Of a stretch of 64,000 nt of DNA, positions 1 through 8,830 are shown in pieces. The notes below the pieces were generated by a model. That model was not told where the DNA came from and searched no databases. It worked only from the letters and a program-made list of their open reading frames with translations. Source of the stretch: JBEEJL01 sp043744215 (lineage in GTDB: Bacteria; Pseudomonadota; Gammaproteobacteria; Burkholderiales; JBEEJL01). The stretch lies in the NCBI GenBank assembly GCA_043744215.1, contig JAYTVC010000045.1:3052-67051 (forward strand), in the 5' to 3' direction. Position 1 is the first letter of the stretch, and each line of letters opens with the position of its first letter. The translations under genes and the position numbers were made by a program.

Positions 1-676
1 ACGATTGCTTTGCGCCATCGCCCTGTTGCACCAGCCAGCGCAGCACGCCTTCACGCTCAACCGTTGTCGCAAATGATTCATTGAACACACTGTCGTCTTT
101 CACATACACGACTTGATGCGCGAGCTCATGAAAAATCAAGCGCGCCAACTCGGGTTCGGGATAATGAATGAATGTGTTCAGCACCGGGTCGTCAAAATAG
201 CCAAGCGTGGAATACGCCGGCACGCTGCCGACAAACACATCAAAGCCGTTTTCGCGTTGCATGGTGGCAAAAGCCTCAGCATCCGCTTCGGCAAAATACC
301 CTTTGTAATTCACGCAACCGGCCACCGGAAAACACCATTCGCGCGGCTTGAGTGAAAGCTCGTCCGTCGCAAAAACATTCCACACCACGAAAGGCCGTTG
401 CAAATCCGCATAGCCGCGATAGCTCTGGTTGTCGGGCAAACCCAGTTCGCGGCTGGCAAAATCGCGGATACGCATGACCGCTTCGAGTTTTTGTTTCAAC
501 TCGGGGGACGTTGCGGGGTCGGCCAGCACAGCCGTAATAGGGCGCCGCTTGTTGATGATTTCCATCTGGCCGCTGGCTGATTGCGTGTAATAGCGCAACT
601 GCGAACAGCCGACGGAAAATAAAATCGCCGCCACTAACGTCGTTGCGAAAAACAATTTAATGAATTGCTTGCTCAT
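1..676 (-). CDS. Putative aminopeptidase (PF10023-type), lipoprotein, incomplete
   Basis: The reading frame starts with ATG at 676 and runs off the left edge, so about 225 N-terminal residues are visible. Residues 1-24 form a lipoprotein signal ending in SVGC, predicting a lipid-anchored periplasmic protein. HELAHQ at about 183-188 and NESFA at about 199-203 give the two His and the Glu of a gluzincin-type zinc site. That pattern and the flanking sequence match the putative aminopeptidase family found in proteobacteria. It begins 8 bp after the hydrolase gene upstream, so the two are probably cotranscribed. The family is clear; the substrate is unknown. Confidence 0.85.
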   Translation of the reverse strand, partial: MSKQFIKLFFATTLVAAILFSVGCSQLRYYTQSASGQMEIINKRRPITAVLADPATSPELKQKLEAVMRIRDFASRELGLPDNQSYRGYADLQRPFVVWNVFATDELSLKPREWCFPVAGCVNYKGYFAEADAEAFATMQRENGFDVFVGSVPAYSTLGYFDDPVLNTFIHYPEPELARLIFHELAHQVVYVKDDSVFNESFATTVEREGVLRWLVQQGDGAKQS

Positions 677-684
677 TAATTTGT

Positions 685-1311
685 TCAGCGCTTGAACTGC
701 CCGGTGCGCAAAAAACTTTCCTGCTGCTCCATCACCGATTTTGAAAACAGCATTTCCGTATGTGTCACCGGCAACACGATGTGATCACGCATGCCGGGTA
801 CGCGCGTTTCTGCAACTGCAATAGTGCCGTCGTTGGGAACCGGCACGCCGGGCGCGACCACGCGCCCGAGGCCGATGGAGTGTTCACCCGCGATCACGCC
901 GATTTCAATATTCGGCGACGGCACAATTGTCTTCTGCTTGAGCCATTGGCTCATGCCGGGGCCGATAATCATATGTCCAATGGCATTTTGCTCCAGCGCA
1001 GTCGGCACATATGCCTGCTTGTAAGGCACACCCGCCAGCACCACCCGCTTGATGCGCACGTCGGGAAACTCATGCAAGGTTTGCAACGCCAGCAAACCAC
1101 CCAGGCTGTGTCCCACAAAATGGATCTGTTCTGCGTCGATGCTATTGAGCAGCCCCGCCAACTCCTGCGCGTTGTGCGACAGCGATTGGGTCAGCGACGC
1201 ATAACTGAACCCGTGCGCCTCAAACCCTGTATCGCGCAAATGCCGCTCCCACAGCACCGTGCTTACCGCGTGCAGATAAAGTCCGTGAATAAGAATGACA
1301 GCTTGTTTCAT
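685..1311 (-). CDS. Alpha/beta hydrolase, lipase-like
   Basis: This 208-residue protein has no signal peptide and is probably cytoplasmic. The N-terminal strand is followed by HG at 9-10 (oxyanion region), and the nucleophile elbow GHSLGG lies at about 67-72 with Ser69 as nucleophile. A C-terminal segment ending LPVTHTEML supplies the likely catalytic His. The length fits small PGAP1/lipase-class hydrolases. It lies 8 bp upstream of the aminopeptidase gene in the same direction. The fold is confident; no substrate can be named. Confidence 0.85.
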   Translation of the reverse strand: MKQAVILIHGLYLHAVSTVLWERHLRDTGFEAHGFSYASLTQSLSHNAQELAGLLNSIDAEQIHFVGHSLGGLLALQTLHEFPDVRIKRVVLAGVPYKQAYVPTALEQNAIGHMIIGPGMSQWLKQKTIVPSPNIEIGVIAGEHSIGLGRVVAPGVPVPNDGTIAVAETRVPGMRDHIVLPVTHTEMLFSKSVMEQQESFLRTGQFKR

Positions 1312-2102
1312 AGGGGTATATTTTAACTTTTATTTGCTTGTAGCGGGCACTGGTTGCGTCGTCAGTGAAATGCGCATCATGAAACCAAAACTCGTGGACA
1401 AACCGTAGAAGCGCAGTAGAGGCGCAGGAAATGCAAAGCGACAGCGTGCCCATCACCAAAACAAAAAATCATTTCAACAATACGTTTCTTGAATTGTTTT
1501 GAAGTTGCTTTTGTCATCGCCTTTGACCTTGCCCCCCCATCTGCGCCGACGAAATTTCGCTGGGCAAGCGGGGGTAGTCGGCGAGCAATGTTTGAGCCAC
1601 ACGCAGTTTCAGTTTTGAAATGAAGTCCAAGGTGAGTTTTGCTCGACCGCCCGCTTACCCAGTGCAATTTCGGCGACAACTAAAACAACAAAACAAAAAG
1701 CAGCGCGGCTGGGCGTCGCCTTTCATTGGTTGCTTTTTTGGCGAAGCAAAAAAGTGAATGAAGCCGGGGGGCACCGTTCCTCGGGACACGGAGAGCAGGG
1801 GCGGGAACGGTGCCCGGTGTGGACGCATGACAAAACTATAACGGTGCCCCGGTGGCGGCTCCCGCAAACGGCACCGATTAAAATTAAAAGCGCGAGTAAC
1901 GGGTCGCGGCCACCACCCCCGGCAATGTATTGAAGGCCGCTGAAGCTCAAAGCTCCGCGTCAGGTAACGGCGCAAAAAACCGCGCCACAACCTGGCCTAC
2001 AAAGGCTGCCCTACCGGGTAACGAGTCGCGGCTTGCCCCTTCTCTTGAAGGGTATAGCATCTCTTGCTTCTATTTTCACCGCGCTGAACATTGCAATGAC
2101 AA
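1312..2102. other. Non-coding spacer with structured GC-rich element
   Basis: No convincing gene lies in these 791 bases. Short open frames on both strands (for example 1655-1990 minus) are rich in Arg, Pro and Cys, match no family I know and overlap one another. The segment around 1680-1960 resembles non-coding spacer repeats of proteobacteria that are often miscalled as small hypothetical proteins. It contains two hairpins built on GGCACCG/CGGTGCC arms. Confidence 0.5.
1769..1876. repeat. Double inverted repeat with GGCACCG arms
   Basis: GGGCACCGTTCC at 1769-1780 is perfectly complementary to GGAACGGTGCCC at 1804-1815, a 12-bp stem with a 23-nt loop. A second smaller pair, CGGTGCC at 1842-1848 and GGCACCG at 1870-1876, follows. 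The same heptamer thus appears four times in alternating orientation. No T tract follows on either strand, so this is not a standard terminator. A REP-like element or structured RNA is possible. Confidence 0.5.
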
Positions 2103-5100
2103 CTAGCCCTGCAAACTCTCCCACATTTTTTCCAAGCGCTTCCCACTCACCGGCATCGGCGTTTTCAATTCCTGCGCGAATAACGAAATGCGCAACTCTT
2201 CAATCATCCAGCGGAATTCATCGAGGCGTTCATCTTGAATGCCGGCCTTGCGGTTTTTGTCTGCGCGTTCTTCATAGCGCTTGCACAGGCCGTTGATGGC
2301 AGGTGCATGTTTTGCATCGCGTTCAGGATTGGCTGTGTATTTTTCCCAACGCATTATGATGCCTTTAAGATAACGCGGCAGATGTTGTAGGCGTTCCCAT
2401 GGCGTGGCGCTGAAACAGCCTTTATAAACCAGCCGTCCCAATTGCGCGCGGCAGTCGGCGGACAACTTTGCCTGCGCGGTCGAGGTATGGTTCAATTTGG
2501 CGGACACGGCAAAATATTCCCGCGCAATGTCGTCAGCCATGCGCAACAAGCCAGTCGATACGGCGGGCAAGCGTGCCCGCGCGCGCTGCTTGAGTTCATT
2601 GAATTGCTTTTCACTCCGAGGCAAATCATCATCGCCGAAAAACGCCCGGTCGATGATGGCGTTCATCAAGTCTTCTTTCAACGCGTCAGGCGAAATCGTG
2701 CTGCGTAATTGAATGGCAAGCTGGTTAAGATTGCCTAACGTTTTGTCGAGCTGCTTCATCTGTTCTTTGAGTTCGAAGCGCATCAGACGCGCGACGCCGG
2801 CCCGCATGGCGTGATCGGCGGTGCTGCGCGAATCAAATAATTTAATCGATGCCGCATCGCTTTCATCTACCAGCGCGGGGAAGCCGGTGAGTTTTTGCCC
2901 GTTACGGGTAAAGTGAATTTCCTGCGGCAGGTCGCCGAAATCCCACGCCTTCAGGTTATCGCGTTCGATGCCCGCATCGGTTTTACCAAAGGTAAGCTGT
3001 GCCACCTGGCCCAATTGCGCGCGTAATACTGCAAGATCGCGGCCCATCGCCAGTTCTTTACCGGTATCGTCGGTGATTTTGAAATTCATTTGTAAATGCA
3101 GCGGCGGCGTTTCACCGTCCCATGCATCAGTAGGCACCGCAACGCCCGTTTCCTTGTTTATACATTCACGCAGCGCATTGAGCATCGACTGCTGGCCGAT
3201 TTTTGTTCGCTCTAAAAATTTGGTAACAAAATCCGGCACCGGCACCACCACGCGGCGAATGGTTTTCGGCAAGGCTTTGAGATACCACGCGAGCTTTTCG
3301 CGCAACAAGCCCGGCACTAGCCATTCACATTGTAATATATTGATTTGATTCAATAAATGCAAGGGCGCGCTGACGGTAACCCCATCAAGCATATGACCAG
3401 GTTCGAAGCGATAGGTGAGCGCCAGTTTTACATTTCCCAACGGCATCGCATCGGGAAATTGTTCTTCGGTGATGTGCGAAGCGGCGTGGCGCATTAAATA
3501 ATCGCGCGTTAAAAATAAAATTTTTGCGTCTTTTAATTCTGCGTCTTTGCGCCATGCTTCGAAACCTGCGCCGTTGACAATTTCTTTCGGAATTATTTCG
3601 GCGTAGAAATTGAATATCACTTCGTCATCCACCAACACGTCTTGTCGCCGCGCTTTGTGTTCCAATTCTTCGACTTCGGCGATGAGTTGGCGGTTGTGCG
3701 CAAAGAAACCTGCGCGGGTGTCAAATTCGCCTGACACCAAAGCCTGGCGGATAAAAATCTGCCTGGCTTCTTCGGGGTTCACCACGCCGTAATTGACGCG
3801 GCGCTTGGGGTTGATGGTGAGACCATACAAGGTCACGCGCTCATAGGCGGAAACCTGTGCCAAAGATTTTTCCCAGTGCGGATCAAAATAATGTCGTTTC
3901 ACCAAATGGCCGGCAGCGGCTTCGATCCACTCCGGTTCAATCTTTGCCACGGTGCGCGCATACAAACGATTCGTCTCCTGTAATTCTGCCGCAATAATCC
4001 ATTTGGGTTTTTGTTTGCGCAGGCCTGAACCGGACGATACGACAAACTTGATTTCACGCGCGCCCAGATACAGTTCGCCTTCAATGTCGCGGCAGCCGAT
4101 GTTGCCCAGCAAGCCCGCGAGTAACGCGCGGTGAATCTGTTCGAAGTTGGCCGGCTTCTCATTCAGGCGCATACCCATCTCGGCCAGTTGAGCATGCAAT
4201 TGCGAATGGATTTCACGCCACTCGCGCATACGGAAATGCGACAGGAAATTTTCGTGGCACAGTTCAATCAATTTGCGATTGGATTTTTTATGTTCCAGCG
4301 CGTCTTCAAAAAAAGACCATATCTTTAACAAGCCCGCGAAGTCGGATTTTTCGTCCTGGAATTTTTCGTGAGCACGGTTCGCCGCGTCCTGTTTATCCAG
4401 CGGCCGCTCGCGGGGATCCTGCACCGACAGCGCGGCGGTGATGATGAGCATTTCATTCAAACATTGTTGCTCGCGCGCTGCGAGTAACATGCGCCCCACG
4501 CGCGGGTCGATGGGCAGGCGCGCGAGTTCCTTTCCCAGTGGCGTGAGTTGACGTTGTTCATCGACCGCGTTCAGTTCTGCGAGCAATTGATAGCCGTCGG
4601 TAATCGCTCGGGAACTGGGCGCGTCGATGAACGGAAAATCTTCCACATCGCCCAGCTTGAGTGAGGCCATTTTCAAAATCACGGCGGCCAAAGATGTGCG
4701 CAACACTTCCGGCGGCGTAAAAGCATCGCGGGTATTGAAATCATTTTCGTCATACAAACGAATCGCCACGCCGTCGGCTACACGGCCACAACGGCCCGCC
4801 CGCTGCTTGGCTGAAGCTTGCGAAATATTTTCCACTTGCAGCATATCCACTTTGTTGCGCACGCTATAACGCAATAAACGCGCAAGACCAGTATCAACAA
4901 CGTAACGAATGCCGGGCACGGTGAGCGAAGTCTCGGCAACGTTAGTTGCCAGGATAATCCTGCGTGGCCCGCCAGATTTGAACACGCGGTCTTGCTCCGC
5001 TGCACTGAGCCGCGCGAATAGCGGCAATACTTCGACACCGGGTGGATGATGTTTGCGCAACGCTTCCGCTGCTTCGCGTATCTCGCGCTCGCCGGGGAGA

Positions 5101-5984
5101 AACACCAGTACATCGCCGCTATTGCCCAACACCCACAATTCATCGACGGCAGCGAGAATGGCGCTATTGATATCGCCGTCATCCTCTTCGTTTTTTTTCT
5201 CCAGCGGCTTGTAGCGAATTTCTACGGGATACAAACGGCCCGATACTTCGATCACCGGCGCGCCATCAAAATGTTTGGAAAACCGATCGGCGTCAATCGT
5301 GGCCGATGTGATAACGATCTTCAAATCTTTTCTGCGGGACAATAATTGTTTTACGTAACCGAGCAGGAAATCAATATTCAAACTCCGCTCGTGCGCCTCG
5401 TCGATGATGAGCGTGTCGTAAGCGGCAAGGTCGCGGTCGCTGTGAGTCTCGGCCAGCAGAATGCCGTCGGTCATTACTTTAATATACGAATTGGCGTGGG
5501 TCTTGTCGGTAAAGCGGACTTTGTAACCGACGTGCTGGCCCAATTCGCTTTTTAGTTCGTGCGACAAGCGTGACGCCACACTGCGCGCGGCAATGCGGCG
5601 CGGCTGCGTGCAACCTATAAAGCCCGCCGTACCGCGCCCTAATTGCAGACAAATTTTCGGAATCTGCGTCGTCTTTCCCGAGCCGGTTTCGCCGCAAACA
5701 ATCGTCACCTGATTTTTGCTGATGGCATCGGCGATGCGCTGTTTTTGTTCGTTAATCGGCAGTGCCAAATCAAAATCGGGATGTGGCGCATGTTGCATGC
5801 GTAATTTTCGACGCTCAACCGATTGCGCAATTTGCGCAGATAAACGCGCCAGCTGCGATTCATTCGGCGGTTTGCCTGCGCGAAGCAACGCGTCGAGACG
5901 ACGATATTCCGCCGTAAGCTTGCGCGTATCGGCACTCATGGTTTGCGACAACGACTGACTAAGAGTTGCGAGGAGGTTTTTCAT
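2103..5984 (-). CDS. hrpA: ATP-dependent RNA helicase HrpA
   Basis: At about 1293 residues this matches the length of HrpA (about 1300). Near residue 97 is the Walker A motif GETGSGKTT, near 195 DEAH, and about 30 residues later SAT, the DEAH-box helicase core. A HA2/winged-helix region and the long HrpA-specific C-terminal domain (DUF3418) follow. HrpA unwinds RNA and in E. coli acts on mRNA processing and collided ribosomes. The ATG at 5984 is used here; a GTG at 5993 and an ATG at 5939 are alternatives, none with a strong ribosome site. It is 30 bp downstream of the O-antigen ligase-like gene. A copy of the dispersed AT-rich motif lies in the coding region at 3331-3365. Confidence 0.95.
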   Translation of the reverse strand: MKNLLATLSQSLSQTMSADTRKLTAEYRRLDALLRAGKPPNESQLARLSAQIAQSVERRKLRMQHAPHPDFDLALPINEQKQRIADAISKNQVTIVCGETGSGKTTQIPKICLQLGRGTAGFIGCTQPRRIAARSVASRLSHELKSELGQHVGYKVRFTDKTHANSYIKVMTDGILLAETHSDRDLAAYDTLIIDEAHERSLNIDFLLGYVKQLLSRRKDLKIVITSATIDADRFSKHFDGAPVIEVSGRLYPVEIRYKPLEKKNEEDDGDINSAILAAVDELWVLGNSGDVLVFLPGEREIREAAEALRKHHPPGVEVLPLFARLSAAEQDRVFKSGGPRRIILATNVAETSLTVPGIRYVVDTGLARLLRYSVRNKVDMLQVENISQASAKQRAGRCGRVADGVAIRLYDENDFNTRDAFTPPEVLRTSLAAVILKMASLKLGDVEDFPFIDAPSSRAITDGYQLLAELNAVDEQRQLTPLGKELARLPIDPRVGRMLLAAREQQCLNEMLIITAALSVQDPRERPLDKQDAANRAHEKFQDEKSDFAGLLKIWSFFEDALEHKKSNRKLIELCHENFLSHFRMREWREIHSQLHAQLAEMGMRLNEKPANFEQIHRALLAGLLGNIGCRDIEGELYLGAREIKFVVSSGSGLRKQKPKWIIAAELQETNRLYARTVAKIEPEWIEAAAGHLVKRHYFDPHWEKSLAQVSAYERVTLYGLTINPKRRVNYGVVNPEEARQIFIRQALVSGEFDTRAGFFAHNRQLIAEVEELEHKARRQDVLVDDEVIFNFYAEIIPKEIVNGAGFEAWRKDAELKDAKILFLTRDYLMRHAASHITEEQFPDAMPLGNVKLALTYRFEPGHMLDGVTVSAPLHLLNQINILQCEWLVPGLLREKLAWYLKALPKTIRRVVVPVPDFVTKFLERTKIGQQSMLNALRECINKETGVAVPTDAWDGETPPLHLQMNFKITDDTGKELAMGRDLAVLRAQLGQVAQLTFGKTDAGIERDNLKAWDFGDLPQEIHFTRNGQKLTGFPALVDESDAASIKLFDSRSTADHAMRAGVARLMRFELKEQMKQLDKTLGNLNQLAIQLRSTISPDALKEDLMNAIIDRAFFGDDDLPRSEKQFNELKQRARARLPAVSTGLLRMADDIAREYFAVSAKLNHTSTAQAKLSADCRAQLGRLVYKGCFSATPWERLQHLPRYLKGIIMRWEKYTANPERDAKHAPAINGLCKRYEERADKNRKAGIQDERLDEFRWMIEELRISLFAQELKTPMPVSGKRLEKMWESLQG
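3331..3365 (+). repeat. Dispersed AT-rich motif, copy A (inside hrpA)
   Basis: The plus strand reads TAATATATTGATT then TGATTCAATAAATG, about 20 of 27 positions matching the consensus by eye. In the hrpA frame it encodes the LLNQINILQ segment just before the conserved EWLVPG. Confidence 0.55.
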
Positions 5985-6014
5985 GACGCGCACTTTGATC
6001 GTGCGCTATTTTAC

Positions 6015-7301
6015 CTAAGCAAGCACGGCTCGCGTATTTTGCTTTTTTATTTTTGCTTGATGCGTCCCTTCGTCTTCGAGCAACGTTAGCAATAAACCGG
6101 TGGCCACGGCGTAAAAACTTGCCGTCACTTTCCAGAAAAGCACAACATCGGAAAGCCCGGCGACGATCCAACCAACCATCCAGAGAATTACTATAACATA
6201 TTGATTATATTGATTATATTGAATTATTTTACCTCTTCTCAACACGACTACTAGCGGAACGCCATACAACAACACAAACGCGATCATGCCGCCGATGCCA
6301 TGCTCGGTGGCAAACAACAAAAATTCATTATGCGGATGGACATGCGGCGGCATGAATGCGGGCGCGTCGCCAACATCCTGCGCCTGTTTCAATTGCATAC
6401 CGAAACGCCCTTCACCGATTCCAAGCAACGGATGATGCTTGAGCATCGTGCCTGCCTGTCGCCAGAGTTCAAGGCGATCGCCTACCGAACTGGTTTCAAA
6501 TTTTTGCCCGTTAATATAGTGGGCAACTTCGCTTGCGGCCAATTGCAGGCGGGATTGAACGGCTGGCAGCGCGAAATACATCGCGGAGAAAAAAATCATC
6601 ATGCTCGCAAGAATCAGACGCTTGTGCCTCTTGTTGAGCGAAGCGTTCAGCGCAAGCCAGGCAAAGGCCAACGCCACCACCAGCGCCCATGCCGCGCGCG
6701 TTTCCGACTTTACTGCCGCCGCGATGGCTGCCATCCACAGCATGACGCTGACGAACAAAGCGAGCTTGGGTTTATCCCAGGCAACGGCGGCTTGTTGGGC
6801 TATCGCGGTAAAAATAATCGCAAAACTGGTGAGCGGAATCAACGCCAAATGCCAATCGGGTATGCCGCCCCTGCCGCCGTATTGCGCAACACTCCACAAC
6901 ATCAGGCCTGACGCCAGCGCCGCAGCGCCAATACAACCTTGCAAAAAATATTTTGCCGCAATATGACGCTGCCGCGCCGCGAGATAAACAGGTATGCCGA
7001 GCAAAAACTGTGCAGGCCGATTGAAGTCGTTGCTTTCCAGACCCATGCCGCCGGCGAGTTGAAGCAAGGTAAGCAGCAAAGGCAGACTCAACGCCATTAG
7101 CCACCCCTTACCCGGCTTCAAAAGCGGGCGTCTATTGCCAGGCTGCCACAACAATACGCACGCCAAAACGATTAAACCCATCAACACAACATCATTGAAA
7201 CGCTTGTGGGCGATGAACGAAATGGGATACAAAAAACAGGCGATAGCAAACCAGTTCGCTGCGCGCGAATGGGTTTCGGTTTTTACCTCTTTACTTGCCA
7301 T
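6015..7301 (-). CDS. O-antigen ligase/polymerase family membrane protein
   Basis: About 428 residues with roughly a dozen hydrophobic segments, typical of the Wzy/WaaL (O-antigen ligase) superfamily, inner-membrane enzymes that join or polymerise surface polysaccharide. A large loop precedes the conserved stretch LGIGEGRFG and the HPHNEFLLFATEHGIGG segment, characteristic of PF04932. ATG at 7301 is preferred: GGA lies 7 bases upstream and it overlaps the end of the YjbR gene by 11 bp. A TTG at 7313 is the alternative. Near the C-terminus the protein carries the odd repeat QYNQYNQY, encoded by a tandem copy of the dispersed AT-rich motif. No other LPS-synthesis gene is adjacent, so the substrate is unknown. 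Confidence 0.85.
   Translation of the reverse strand: MASKEVKTETHSRAANWFAIACFLYPISFIAHKRFNDVVLMGLIVLACVLLWQPGNRRPLLKPGKGWLMALSLPLLLTLLQLAGGMGLESNDFNRPAQFLLGIPVYLAARQRHIAAKYFLQGCIGAAALASGLMLWSVAQYGGRGGIPDWHLALIPLTSFAIIFTAIAQQAAVAWDKPKLALFVSVMLWMAAIAAAVKSETRAAWALVVALAFAWLALNASLNKRHKRLILASMMIFFSAMYFALPAVQSRLQLAASEVAHYINGQKFETSSVGDRLELWRQAGTMLKHHPLLGIGEGRFGMQLKQAQDVGDAPAFMPPHVHPHNEFLLFATEHGIGGMIAFVLLYGVPLVVVLRRGKIIQYNQYNQYVIVILWMVGWIVAGLSDVVLFWKVTASFYAVATGLLLTLLEDEGTHQAKIKKQNTRAVLA
6192..6243 (+). repeat. Dispersed AT-rich motif, copy B, with 9-bp internal duplication
   Basis: The plus strand reads TAACATATTGATTATA, then TTGATTATA again, then TTGAATTATTTT. The 9-nt unit TTGATTATA is duplicated in tandem. 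It lies in the coding sequence of the O-antigen ligase-like gene and produces QYNQYNQY in its C-terminal region. The downstream bases CTTCTCAAC resemble those after copy I at 36545. Confidence 0.75.
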
Positions 7302-7656
7302 GAAGTTGTCCAATGTCGATCTGCACTCGTTTCGGCAACTTGCTCACTATCGTGTCATACGCCATCTTCAACAAACCTTTTGCCTCCGCATCGCTTAGTG
7401 CCTGGTTATTGGTCACCGTTACCCACTTCCAGCGCGCAAGATACGGCGCAGGTTCTATGCCGGGCCGATCCGTCAACTCCAGAAAGCGCGCCGGGTCGGC
7501 TTTGAATCCACATTGCTTCAACTTGCCTTGTTCATCTATGGAAAACACGGCAAACATTTTTTTGTGTATGCAACAGGCGATCACATGACCCCACTTGAGG
7601 TCCTGGGTTACGTGGGGAAAAGTGAGGCAATGTTTGAGGGCGGTTTCGAGGCGCAT
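7291..7656 (-). CDS. MmcQ/YjbR family DNA-binding protein
   Basis: A 121-residue protein of the MmcQ/YjbR family, small proteins with a CyaY-like fold. The N-terminal LPHVTQD-type stretch (here FPHVTQDLKWGH), the central FAVFSIDEQGKL and the C-terminal WVTVTNNQAL match the family pattern. Their cellular role is poorly known. It is first in a minus-strand group with the O-antigen ligase-like gene and hrpA, overlapping the former by 11 bp. Confidence 0.85.
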   Translation of the reverse strand: MRLETALKHCLTFPHVTQDLKWGHVIACCIHKKMFAVFSIDEQGKLKQCGFKADPARFLELTDRPGIEPAPYLARWKWVTVTNNQALSDAEAKGLLKMAYDTIVSKLPKRVQIDIGQLHGK

Positions 7657-7733
7657 GGTGATTGAGTATAGCCAATATCAGGCAAGGGATTGCCGGCTAA
7701 CAAATGGAAAATTATTTCTCAATCCATCATGAC

Positions 7734-7767
7734 CTTCCCCCATAGAGGGGAAAGTGATTTCTTTTTT
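7734..7767 (+). terminator. Weak hairpin followed by a T run
   Basis: TTCCCC and GGGGAA form a 6-bp stem with a 6-nt loop, and a run of seven T follows about ten bases later. No plus-strand gene ends just upstream. It may be a relic repeat rather than a working terminator. Confidence 0.3.
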
Positions 7768-7857
7768 TGATAGTGATTTCTCGGAGACGCAACCAAGAAT
7801 AGCTTTACTCGGTCTTGGCGCATGATGGGCACGCTAGGCTTTGCCCATTCTGCTTTC

Positions 7858-8733
7858 TTACTTATTCATCCGCTCAATCACCTTCACTATCGCCGAAGAA
7901 TCCAGTTCACCATCGCCGCTGCCCATCAGCGCATTAAGGTGTTGCGAAACGAGTGAAGCCGCGGGCAGCGCGAGGCCGAGTTGATGGGCGGCATCGAGCA
8001 CGATGCGCATGTCTTTCTGATGCAGCTTTACTTTAAAGCCGGGTTTGAAGTCGTTGTCGAGCATGCGCTTGCCGTGGACTTCCATAATTTTGCTGCCGGC
8101 GAAGCCGCCCATGAGCGCATCGCGCACTTTGGCGGCATCGACGCCGTTTTTGCGTGCGAATGTTAGCGCTTCGCTTACCGCTTCGATGGTGACGGCGACG
8201 ACAATCTGGTTGCACGCTTTGCACACCTGGCCTGCGCCGCTGCTGCCGACGTAAATAATATTTTTGCCCATGTTGTCGAACATGGGTTTGATGCGCGTGA
8301 AGGCATCCTGTTTGCCACCGACCATGATTGATAAGGTGCCGTTGATGGCACCGACTTCGCCACCAGAGACGGGTGCATCGAGCATGTCGATGCCGCGCGC
8401 TGCGAGCTTTTCGGCCATCGTGCGGGTGGCCGAAGGCGAGATGGTGCTCATATCGACCACGACAGAGCCGGGCCTGGCGCCGTGGATAACGCCGTTGTCG
8501 CCGAGGATCACTTGTTCGACATCAGGCGTGTCGGCCACCATGACAAAAATAATATCTGAACGTGCGGCCACTTCTTTGGGTGATGCGCAGGCAGTCGCGC
8601 CCGCAGCCTGCAACGGCTCCATCGATTCGGGCCGGCGTGCATACACGCTCAACGAATAGCCGCCCTTGATGAGATTCAACGCCTGAGGACGACCCATGAT
8701 GCCGAGCCCGATAAAACCTACTTTGGTTGACAT
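7858..8733 (-). CDS. garR: 2-hydroxy-3-oxopropionate (tartronate semialdehyde) reductase
   Basis: A 291-residue beta-hydroxyacid dehydrogenase that reduces tartronate semialdehyde to D-glycerate with NAD(P)H. The Rossmann motif GLGIMG lies at 9-14, the substrate loop DAPVSGG at 119-125, and the catalytic Lys at about 172 in GQVCKACNQ. Close similarity to E. coli GlxR/GarR is seen through LMGGFAGSKIMEVHG and FKVKLHQKD. It lies 97 bp downstream of a 2-hydroxyacid dehydrogenase gene on the same strand, suggesting joint handling of C2-C3 intermediates such as glyoxylate and hydroxypyruvate. No glyoxylate carboligase gene is in the window, so the pathway partner must lie elsewhere. Confidence 0.9.
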   Translation of the reverse strand: MSTKVGFIGLGIMGRPQALNLIKGGYSLSVYARRPESMEPLQAAGATACASPKEVAARSDIIFVMVADTPDVEQVILGDNGVIHGARPGSVVVDMSTISPSATRTMAEKLAARGIDMLDAPVSGGEVGAINGTLSIMVGGKQDAFTRIKPMFDNMGKNIIYVGSSGAGQVCKACNQIVVAVTIEAVSEALTFARKNGVDAAKVRDALMGGFAGSKIMEVHGKRMLDNDFKPGFKVKLHQKDMRIVLDAAHQLGLALPAASLVSQHLNALMGSGDGELDSSAIVKVIERMNK

Positions 8734-8830
8734 GTTATTCCCCGAATAAATTTGTATGCGTCATTATAGCCGCGCAACCCATTTGCTAATAGTAGGGTTC
8801 TGGCGCATCGGCGCTGAATTTAACCCGCAC

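Noticed and set aside
1655..1990. 111-codon minus-strand open frame in the spacer
   Set aside because: Composition is rich in Arg, Pro and Cys, no ribosome site or family is seen, and it overlaps structured repeats.
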